A stretch of DNA of 64,000 bases, taken from Gaoshiqia hydrogeniformans. Its GTDB lineage: Bacteria > Bacteroidota > Bacteroidia > Bacteroidales > Prolixibacteraceae. Location: assembly GCF_049347105.1 (NCBI RefSeq), contig NZ_CP186334.1:62001-126000 (forward strand), written 5' to 3'. Made by a program: the position numbers and the translations under genes. Shown here one piece after another: positions 26,101 to 32,321 of the stretch; the first letter of the stretch is position 1; each line of letters opens with the position of its first letter. The notes under the pieces are model-generated. The model worked only from the letters and a program-made list of their open reading frames with translations, did not search any database and was not told the origin of the DNA.

Positions 26101-27560
26101 TACGTCCAATTATGCTTACAGCATCAACTGATATCCTCGGGTTTTTACCTATGGCATTTTCAACATCTGCAGGAGCTGAAGTACAACGCCCGTTAGCTAC
26201 TGTGGTTATCGGAGGCATGCTTACAGCTACATTATTAACGCTTATTGTGCTGCCGATACTCTATACTTTCGTAGAATCAAGAGGTAAAATGAAAATAAAG
26301 CCAACGGCATCAGCCAAAATATTACTGGTGTTATTTGTTGCCGGATTAATAGGTTTGCCTTCAACAACACAGGCTCAGGAGAATTCAAACTCCATCAACT
26401 CAATTGTCGAAAACCTGCCTGCCATTACACTGGAAGAAGCCAGTAAACTTGCGGTTGAAAGTTACCCGAAAATACAATCGGCACGCCTGGAGATTGAAAA
26501 TCAGGAAGTACTGAAAAAAACTGCGTGGGATTTGGGAAGCACGGAAATCTTCACCGGAAAAGAGGAAGTTGGAAACGGTTCAGATGGTATTTATACTCAA
26601 ATTGGGATAAAACAGGGAGGAATCGATGTATTCGGAATTTCGCCCAAATTAAAGCTTCAGGAAGAATATATTACACTGGCAGAATCAGCTCTTAACCTTA
26701 CAGAAATTGAGGTGGAACGGGAAGTCAAACGTGCCTGGGGAAATGTGTATGCTACCTGGAATAATTATCGCGTGTACAATAGCCTCGACTCTATTTTTAC
26801 AGACATAAAAAGGGCAGCCGAAATTAGGCTGGAAACGCAGGCAAGCTCCAGACTGGAATATCTTGCCACAATAAACGAAGCCAATCAGGTGCAAATACAA
26901 AAAGAACAGGCCTGGCGCGATTACCTCGCAGCCCTGCAAAAACTTAACGCCTGGTTTGCCGGCGATACGCTTTATACTGTTTCAAAAACACCAGTAAGCG
27001 ATTTGGAAAATTCTGCCGAATTAATTTCAGGTACTACAGGCTCTCACCCTGTACTAAATTTTGCCCGGCAACGTGTAGATGTAGCAGATGCGACTATCAG
27101 GGAGCGAAAATCCCAATTTTTACCAAAACTCAGCGGAGGATACAGTAAGCAGAAAGTGGGCGGAGAAAGTGGATTTTATTCCTATGATGTGGGAATCCAA
27201 ATTCCTCTTGTTTTCGGACCGGAGTTGGGCCGGGTGCAATCTGCCAAAATTGAACGCGAAATTGCTGAACAAAACTTAATGCAGACGCAACTCGAATTTA
27301 ACGCCATGTACAGCAGTACACGAGAAAAATACCTCAAGTGGCTCAATTCCTGGAACTATTACAGCGATGAAGCGCTTCCCCTCGCCAGGGAACAACGCCA
27401 GGGAGCAATCACAGCATATAACGAAGGCGCCATAAACTATGTTGCTTTTTTGCAAAACATCAGAGATGCGGTGCAAATCGAGGTGGATTCATGGAATGCT
27501 TTTGGAAATTACCTGGAAAGCCGCTTTCAACTGGAATATTATTTAAAAACATCAAATTGA
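23142..27560 (+). CDS. czcA: CzcA-type heavy-metal RND pump fused to a CzcC/TolC-like outer-membrane factor
   Basis: A 1472-residue protein. Residues about 1-1045 are a heavy-metal RND permease: TM1 at 10-30, periplasmic loops (with TIEFxYPVELAMANLPG-like opening), and TM4 AIDFGIIIDGAVIIIE, the divalent-metal (Zn/Co/Cd/Ni) type rather than the Cu/Ag type. From Met1050 (base 26289) a signal-like helix ending PSTTQAQ leads into a complete outer-membrane factor (about 1085-1472, EASKLAVESYPKIQSARLEIE to a C-terminal QLEYYLKTSN). Pump and channel subunit are thus one chain, known in Bacteroidota but unusual elsewhere. It exports divalent metal with proton drive. Start MINRIIAFSIKNKF is canonical. 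Confidence 0.93.
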   Translation: MINRIIAFSIKNKFIVGLLTLALIGVGIYSMSTVNLGSVPDITNNQVQVITVSENLSTEDIEQFVTYPVELAMANLPGVTEIRSISRFGLSVVTIVFEDKMETYLPRQLVSEKLSEVKEQIPEKFGSPSMGPITTGLGEIYQYTIKPMSGYDTVYSATELRTIQDWIVKRQMAMVDGVIEVNAFGGKVKQYEIAINPEKLNAIDVSISEVFEALERNNVNTGGAYIEKNNMANFIRGEGLVRSLDDIRNIVIRNEDGIPILIRDVAEKVHFGSQVRYGAFTQDGQEAVGGMVLMLRGENPNAVIKNVKERMKEVQKSLPEGLEIKPFLDRSELIARTTDTVKKNLLEGALIVIFALVILLGSLRGGIVTATTIPLSLLFAFILMKHFNVWANLMSLGAIDFGIIIDGAVIIIEGTVYEIQKRIKAGKHLFNQKAMDEVAYDSGSTMMSSAFFGQIIILIVFAPILFLTGVEGKMFQPMAYTFGFAMIGAILLCLTYVPMMSALFMKPIQNKKNWFGNFERKLEAFSEKIIGAIHRVYLPFLRFALRFKALVIITSIVILSVAVYTFSRMGGEFVPQLDEGDIAMQALIRPGSGLDEAIDVSITIENLLKENFPEVKTALARIGVADIPTDPMPMDIADIFIVLEKDMDKWTSAESTQELIGKIKELLEERLTGVNLVFSQPVELRFNELLTGVREDVAVKLFGEDLDILAEKSEQMAEIIQTIPGVGDVSPERTSGLPQMTVRYNREKIAQYGLDIRKANEYVSTAFAGGVAGAIFEGEKRFDMVIRFDESHRKSIDDLRQLFIDLPNGTQVPIKEIADIDYVPGPMQISRENTYRRTYVGINTRGRDVESVVTDIQEKLDAELDLPPGYYITYGGEFENLQRAKSRLMIVVPIALFLIFVLLYFALKSFSQSIMIYMAIPLAAIGGVFALWMRDMPFSISAGVGFIVLFGVAVLNGLVLINRFNSLKMEGVSDIRERILTGTKERIRPIMLTASTDILGFLPMAFSTSAGAEVQRPLATVVIGGMLTATLLTLIVLPILYTFVESRGKMKIKPTASAKILLVLFVAGLIGLPSTTQAQENSNSINSIVENLPAITLEEASKLAVESYPKIQSARLEIENQEVLKKTAWDLGSTEIFTGKEEVGNGSDGIYTQIGIKQGGIDVFGISPKLKLQEEYITLAESALNLTEIEVEREVKRAWGNVYATWNNYRVYNSLDSIFTDIKRAAEIRLETQASSRLEYLATINEANQVQIQKEQAWRDYLAALQKLNAWFAGDTLYTVSKTPVSDLENSAELISGTTGSHPVLNFARQRVDVADATIRERKSQFLPKLSGGYSKQKVGGESGFYSYDVGIQIPLVFGPELGRVQSAKIEREIAEQNLMQTQLEFNAMYSSTREKYLKWLNSWNYYSDEALPLAREQRQGAITAYNEGAINYVAFLQNIRDAVQIEVDSWNAFGNYLESRFQLEYYLKTSN

Positions 27561-27599
27561 AAAATAAACAGAAAACAGTAATTCAAAAAATATAAAAAA

Positions 27600-28844
27600 A
27601 TGAAAAAGTACATCATACAAATTCTCGCAATTGTTTTTCTTACAGTGGGTTTGGTTGGTTGTGGCAACAATAAGGAAGCTAATTCGGGTGCACATGAAGG
27701 TGAAGCCCATGAATCACATGAGGGCCATGAAGAAGAAGGCCATGAAGAAGAAGGGCATGAAGAAGAAGGTGGAATGCGTGAAGTGCATTTGTCGGATTTG
27801 AAGTTCAAGAGTCTTGGGATGGAGATAGATTCTTTGCCTGTACGCGCCCTTTCAGGTGTTGTTGAAGCCAACGGGCAGTTGGAAGTACCCCCGCAGCATG
27901 AAGCAACAATTACAGCAATACTGGGAGCCAATGTCACTTCCATTAAAGTGATAGAAGGCGACAAAGTAAAAAAAGGACAGGTGTTGGCTTATCTTGCCCA
28001 CCCCAACCTGGTAAAATTGCAAACGGATTACCTGAAAGTCTATAACCAGGTACAATTCCTTGAAAAGGAATTTGAGCGGCAGAAACGGCTCTTTGAAGAG
28101 AAGGTTGGCTCAGGGCAAACCTTTCAGCAGGCTCAGGCCGATTATCAGGCCATGAAAGGAGAAGTAAAAGGTTACGAGGCGCAGTTAAAACTTCTCGGTA
28201 TCAATGTGGAAAATATCCGGGAAGGGGACATTTATGAAACCATTCCGGTGGTAAGCCCTATTGATGGTTACATCGAAAAAGTGCTGGTACAACTTGGTCA
28301 GTACGTAGATCCGCAAAACCAAATGTTTATGGTTGTAAACAACGAGCATGTCCATGCCGACTTCATGGTATTCGAGAAAGATGTGTATAAGGTAAAGGAA
28401 GGGCAAAAAGTGTACTTCACGGTACAATCGGCGCCCGGTAAAACCCTTTCCGCCAAAATATTTGCGGTGGGTAGGCAGTTTGAACAAAACCCGAAGGCTG
28501 TGCATGTGCATGCCGAGATAGAGAAAAAAGAAGGTTACCTAATTGCAGGAATGTACATCAATGGCAAGATACACACCGAAAGTAACCTTTTGCCCGCTTT
28601 GCCCGAAGGTGCCATAGTGGAAGAAGAAGGTAAATCGTACATTTTTATGGCAGAAAAACACGAAGAAGAAGGTGAAACTGAGTGGGCATTTCAACCTGTG
28701 GAGATAATAACCGGGATAGAAGAAGAAGGATGGGTAGAAGTGAAATTGCTTGAACCACTACCGAAAAATGCAATGCTTGCCTTAAACAATGCATATTACC
28801 TGATTTCTGAAATGAAAAAAAGCCAGACGTCACACAGCCATTAA
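27600..28844 (+). CDS. czcB: CzcB-type membrane-fusion lipoprotein with HEEEG repeats
   Basis: A 414-residue periplasmic adaptor. It has a lipoprotein signal with lipobox GLVGC (Cys21), then a metal-binding stretch with HEEEG repeated three times (about 42-56) amid more His, a lipoyl/barrel-sandwich half (95-125), a coiled-coil hairpin (130-195), the second lipoyl half (PVVSPIDGYIEKVLV, near 215), and beta-barrel and membrane-proximal domains. It links inner-membrane CzcA to the outer-membrane factor and probably captures metal through the His-rich arm. The repeat is encoded by 15-bp direct repeats, prone to length change. It follows czcA by 39 bp. Confidence 0.92.
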   Translation: MKKYIIQILAIVFLTVGLVGCGNNKEANSGAHEGEAHESHEGHEEEGHEEEGHEEEGGMREVHLSDLKFKSLGMEIDSLPVRALSGVVEANGQLEVPPQHEATITAILGANVTSIKVIEGDKVKKGQVLAYLAHPNLVKLQTDYLKVYNQVQFLEKEFERQKRLFEEKVGSGQTFQQAQADYQAMKGEVKGYEAQLKLLGINVENIREGDIYETIPVVSPIDGYIEKVLVQLGQYVDPQNQMFMVVNNEHVHADFMVFEKDVYKVKEGQKVYFTVQSAPGKTLSAKIFAVGRQFEQNPKAVHVHAEIEKKEGYLIAGMYINGKIHTESNLLPALPEGAIVEEEGKSYIFMAEKHEEEGETEWAFQPVEIITGIEEEGWVEVKLLEPLPKNAMLALNNAYYLISEMKKSQTSHSH

Positions 28845-28881
28845 GAATAATTAGTATTGTTAAAACGCAAAAAGGTTAAAG

Positions 28882-29211
28882 ATGAAAGAAATAAAAGCAT
28901 TTGTAAAGCCATTTAAAGTAAATGATATATGTCATCATTTAATCGAAGCAGGGTTTCCCAATCTCTCAGTTTCAACAGCAGAAGGAACGGGCAACCTTGA
29001 AAACGCTGACCCCTCTGTTTCAACACAGTTCTCAATCACCGACAGCAAGGTAGCCAAGATTGAAATTGTGTGTACTAAAAACGATGTGGACCAAATCGTC
29101 GCCATCATTTCGGAACAGGGACGTACAGGAAATCCAGGCGATGGGATTATTTATGTTTCAGATGTCGAAAAAATCTACCGGGTAAAGACAGGATTGCCAA
29201 ACGGCAATTAA
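28882..29211 (+). CDS. P-II family protein in a metal-efflux operon
   Basis: A 109-residue GlnB/GlnK-like protein. The C-terminal signature GRTGNPGDGIIYVSDVEKIY is canonical. The T-loop region (about 36-58, EGTGNLENADPSVSTQFS) is atypical: it lacks the YKG uridylylation tyrosine and is divergent in length. This resembles the P-II-like proteins found beside CzcA/CusA genes in Bacteroidota, which are thought to act on metal transport rather than nitrogen. Probably binds nucleotide at subunit clefts and signals to or regulates the pump. It lies 37 bp after czcB in the operon. Confidence 0.85.
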   Translation: MKEIKAFVKPFKVNDICHHLIEAGFPNLSVSTAEGTGNLENADPSVSTQFSITDSKVAKIEIVCTKNDVDQIVAIISEQGRTGNPGDGIIYVSDVEKIYRVKTGLPNGN

Positions 29212-29221
29212 AATCATCACG

Positions 29222-29590
29222 ATGAAACCACTGATAGAAATGCACCGGATTGCAAGGGAAAGAGGTGGGGATTGTTTGTCAAAAAGGTATGTAAACAGCA
29301 AAGTAAAGCTACTTTGGCTTTGTGAGAAAGGGCATCAATGGTATGCGAGCCCTTTCAGTATAAAAACCAGGAAAAGTTGGTGTCCGCATTGTGCGGGCAA
29401 CCAACTTTTGGGGATGGGTGCCATGCATGTTCTGGCCCGTGAAAGGGGTGGAAAATGCCTCTCAAAAGAGTATAAGAACTGTAAAACCAAAATGTTGTGG
29501 CAATGTGAGCACGGGCACAAGTTTCAATCAACCCCCGACAATATTAAACAGGGCCGGTGGTGTCCGCATTGTAGTGCTGACGGGGTTTGA
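29222..29590 (+). CDS. Tandem treble-clef zinc-ribbon protein
   Basis: A 122-residue protein made of two copies of one ~50-residue unit. Each has RERGG-CLS, a W-x-C-E-x-GH-x-W/F element and a CPHC pair (CEKGHQW to CPHC; CEHGHKF to CPHC). This is the treble-clef zinc-ribbon fold of some HNH/restriction-like proteins, without any nuclease residues. Each unit should bind one zinc. It may be a small nucleic-acid or zinc-buffer protein. Ten bases after the P-II stop; part of the same operon by spacing. Confidence 0.65.
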   Translation: MKPLIEMHRIARERGGDCLSKRYVNSKVKLLWLCEKGHQWYASPFSIKTRKSWCPHCAGNQLLGMGAMHVLARERGGKCLSKEYKNCKTKMLWQCEHGHKFQSTPDNIKQGRWCPHCSADGV

Positions 29591-29653
29591 CGGTTTAATT
29601 ATTACACTGCGGAAAATATCTTTCCCGGTCTTTTTGATTAAAACATCATTGAC

Positions 29654-30439
29654 ATGAAAAAAAAATTTAAAAGTTTGTTTTTATGGCAGCTAATCGGTGG
29701 AGGTTTCTTCATGTTTGTTCTAGCTCCACTTTTAATTGCCACATACCAATATGAATTGTCCGGCCATGAATCTTCGTTCCGGGATATTGTATCACATATT
29801 TACCAGGTTTATTTCCCACCCGAGGATATTGGAATTTTTTTTACTGATTTGGCCGTACTCATCATCGGAATTGTTTTTGCCACGCTTTTTTATCGTTACA
29901 AAAAAAGAAAATGGGTTAAGATGCCAGGCGCTTCAGATATTTTAAAGTTAATAGAAAAAGGCGAAAATGAGAAAGTAGAATTCAAATCATCACTCAGGCA
30001 TGACTACCGGCAGGTTAAAACTGATAAAAACCTGGAACATGTGATTTTAAAATCAATAGCCGGGTTTTTAAATGGGAAAGGAGGTACTTTATTAATTGGT
30101 GTAAATGATTTTGGCGAAATTTTAGGCCTTGCCAACGATTATTGGTCATTAAAAAAGAAAACCAAAGATGGGTTTGAGCAAAGGTTAATGCTCATTATTT
30201 CAAATACCTTTGGGAAAGATATCTGTAGTAAAGTACATGTATCATTTCATACTATTAGCGATAAGGAAATATGTTCCTTATTCATTGAGCGCTCTAAACG
30301 TCCGGTTTATTTTAAAGAGAATAACCATACGGTATTTTTCCTGCGAACCGGAAACGTTACCAATCCGCTTTCAACCAGTGAAACGGTTGAGTATCTGGAA
30401 TCAAAACGAAAACGGAATTTCAAATTCCAGAATAGATGA
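29654..30439 (+). CDS. Membrane-anchored Schlafen AlbA_2-domain protein
   Basis: A 261-residue protein. Two membrane helices (about 7-30 and 55-78) precede an AlbA_2 domain: ENEKVEFKSSL (the E-x-E/K-x-K strand), then FLNGKGGTLLIGVNDFGEILGL. The family (divergent AAA_4) is a nucleic-acid binding fold and in Schlafen proteins is linked to RNA cleavage. The final part KRPVYFKENNHTVFFLRTGN is the usual end of the domain. Its place in a metal operon is odd; it might tether nucleic acid or sense nucleotide near the membrane. Function unknown. Confidence 0.7.
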   Translation: MKKKFKSLFLWQLIGGGFFMFVLAPLLIATYQYELSGHESSFRDIVSHIYQVYFPPEDIGIFFTDLAVLIIGIVFATLFYRYKKRKWVKMPGASDILKLIEKGENEKVEFKSSLRHDYRQVKTDKNLEHVILKSIAGFLNGKGGTLLIGVNDFGEILGLANDYWSLKKKTKDGFEQRLMLIISNTFGKDICSKVHVSFHTISDKEICSLFIERSKRPVYFKENNHTVFFLRTGNVTNPLSTSETVEYLESKRKRNFKFQNR

Positions 30440-30476
30440 TTTTACTATTGACGGTTTTTTTTAAACATTATTTATC

Positions 30477-31343
30477 ATGAAAAAATTAATATTAATTACA
30501 GTTGTTGCTGCTCTTTTAAGCAGTTGTGCAATCATTCGCCCGGGCGAAGTGGCATTGAAAGTACGCTACGGAAAAGTTCAGCCCAAAATCCTGGAGCCCG
30601 GAACTTATGGACGCGGGCTTTTCTTTACAAAGGTAGAACGCTTTGATACACGCGTAACCGAGTACTCCGACAGAGTTAACTTTCACAGCAGCGAGGGAAT
30701 TGAAGTATCCTCAGAAATTACCTTGCTCTATAAGCTGGTTCCCGACTCAGTAATAAGTATTTACAGGAAGTTTGATGGTTATTATCAGCAATCACTTATC
30801 GTTAATAACCTCATTACTGTTCTCAGGCAGGAAGGCCTTAATCATACGGCTGTGGAATTGATTACCCAACGCAGTGAAATTGAACAGGCGATAAAAGAAA
30901 AACTTGCCGGAGTTGTAGGGGATTATGGGTTTGAAATAGATTTAGTATTGCTCAAGGATGTAGAACTGCCGGCAGAAATTATAAGGACTATCCGGGAAAA
31001 ACTCAATGCTGAGATGGTTTCTGAAAAAACGGAGGTTGATATAGGGATTCAACGAAAAAATCTTGCTTTCACAATTGAAAAAGAAAAAAAAGAAGCTGAA
31101 CTCGATGTGGCCAAAAAGCGGATAGCGCTTGACTTTGTTGTTGAAAAACAAGAGCGGGAGGCCGAACGGCTTTTAATTGAAGCAGAAGCTGTCAAAAAGT
31201 CAAACGATATTTTAAACGCTTCGCTTACCGATAAGGTGATTGAATATAAAGCGCTCGAAATTACCAGGGATTTAGTAAGGTCGCCCAATGCTAAAATCAT
31301 AATCACCGATGGGAAATCACCGGTATTGCTGAACGAGAAATAA
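30477..31343 (+). CDS. SPFH/prohibitin-domain lipoprotein
   Basis: A 288-residue protein. Signal peptide with lipobox LLSSC (Cys17) then an SPFH/Band 7 domain (about 22-195, RPGEVALKVRYGKV) and a long charged coiled coil (195-260, EKEKKEAELDVAKKRIALDF). The family makes ring-shaped membrane scaffolds. Attachment by lipid instead of an N-terminal helix is notable. It may organise membrane protease or pump complexes; a link to the metal pump is only inferred from position. Confidence 0.85.
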   Translation: MKKLILITVVAALLSSCAIIRPGEVALKVRYGKVQPKILEPGTYGRGLFFTKVERFDTRVTEYSDRVNFHSSEGIEVSSEITLLYKLVPDSVISIYRKFDGYYQQSLIVNNLITVLRQEGLNHTAVELITQRSEIEQAIKEKLAGVVGDYGFEIDLVLLKDVELPAEIIRTIREKLNAEMVSEKTEVDIGIQRKNLAFTIEKEKKEAELDVAKKRIALDFVVEKQEREAERLLIEAEAVKKSNDILNASLTDKVIEYKALEITRDLVRSPNAKIIITDGKSPVLLNEK

Positions 31344-31434
31344 AAAAAAAGGGGAAGACAGAATGGTATGTTTTTTCATCATTGGAACTGAAATGAAAGT
31401 TGGTTTTGAAGCCATTCGGATTCCCCTTTTTACT
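31342..31434 (+). terminator. Long, interrupted stem with T-run after the SPFH gene
   Basis: AAAAAAGGGGAA (about 31345-31356) pairs with TTCCCCTTTTT (31421-31431), and GAATGG (31361-31366) with CCATTC (31412-31417), leaving an internal loop and a ~45-nt terminal loop. The arm followed by T-rich sequence could end the czc-to-SPFH transcript. The extended shape could also be a small structured RNA. Confidence 0.45.
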
Positions 31435-31448
31435 TTAAAATTCAGATA

Positions 31449-31772
31449 ATGAAGCATAAAATTTTATATTCCCTTTTTGTAATGCTTGCACTAAACCTGG
31501 CATTAAAAGGACAAGTACCAGATTCGCTAAAACTCTCTCCGACGGATTCAGTACAACTGCAACTATTAAAAAAAATCCCTAATGAAGTATTGATGCTTGA
31601 AGTTTTAAAAATACAGGGGCAGATTATTGATAATTTGCAGATGATGATGGATATTATGTATGCTGACCAAAAGAGAATGGAAGCTAAAATTGACTCGTTA
31701 CTGATTATTATTCAGAAAGAGAATACAAACAACAACCTGACAAAACAAAAGAAAAAGAAAAAAAGGAGATGA
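31449..31772 (+). CDS. Exported short coiled-coil protein, unknown function
   Basis: A 107-residue protein with a signal peptide (residues 1-20, LFVMLALNLALKG), then a Ser/Asp-rich stretch and a helix (about 45-90) predicted to form a coiled coil (EVLMLEVLKIQGQIIDNLQ), ending in a Lys-rich tail KKKKKRR. Probably periplasmic or outer-membrane facing. No known family. It starts after the hairpin at 31342-31434, so it may have its own promoter; no TAnnTTTG seen. Confidence 0.5.
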   Translation: MKHKILYSLFVMLALNLALKGQVPDSLKLSPTDSVQLQLLKKIPNEVLMLEVLKIQGQIIDNLQMMMDIMYADQKRMEAKIDSLLIIIQKENTNNNLTKQKKKKKRR

Positions 31773-31835
31773 AAATTGCATATCAAGCTTTCTTAATTAT
31801 TAACTGGCGGAAGTTTAGACTTAAATCATTTTATC

Positions 31836-32255
31836 ATGGAATACTACTTCGACAAAATAGTAAAAGGAAATTTTAACGATGTTTTACAGGCAGTAAAAAC
31901 ATCTTTAAAGAAAGAAGACTTTGAATTATTCTATGAAATAGATATGCAGGAAAAAGTTCGCCTAAAACTTGGCAGTATATGCCCTGGATTTGTAGTATTG
32001 GGAGCCTGTAATATGGATTTTTTATACAATGTTCTTGATATGAGAGGGGAAATTACAGCTTCGTTACCCCTTAATTTTGTTTTACAACAAATAAATGAGA
32101 ATGAAGTAAAAATATTAGTAATAGACTCTTTTTCTTCAATAAAAGATTCTAATAATGAATTTCTGGTTATTCTGACCTATGCTATAAAATTGAAATTGGC
32201 GAGTATGATGGAATCAATCACTACTTCATGTGATTCAAAGTTTTTACGACAGTGA
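31836..32255 (+). CDS. DUF302 domain protein
   Basis: A 139-residue cytosolic protein with the DUF302 pattern: opening FDKIVKGNFNDVLQAV, middle LGACNMDFLYNVLDMRG, and SLPLNFVLQQI. The family is small alpha/beta, common in metal and stress loci, without known catalysis. It lies between the SPFH/coiled-coil genes and the P1B-ATPase, on the same strand. Confidence 0.75.
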   Translation: MEYYFDKIVKGNFNDVLQAVKTSLKKEDFELFYEIDMQEKVRLKLGSICPGFVVLGACNMDFLYNVLDMRGEITASLPLNFVLQQINENEVKILVIDSFSSIKDSNNEFLVILTYAIKLKLASMMESITTSCDSKFLRQ

Positions 32256-32321
32256 ATGTAAAAGTGTCACCAGATTGACAACTGATTTTAAAATTGTGTA
32301 AAACATTAATATCTTTCTAAT

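Noticed and set aside
27710..27775. CRISPR-like or mobile repeat in czcB
   Set aside because: It is an in-frame 15-bp coding repeat (HEEEG) in a lipoprotein, common in metal-binding arms.
27539..27964. Antisense frame with Ser/Pro-rich repeats opposite czcB
   Set aside because: It is only the complement of the HEEEG-encoding repeat.
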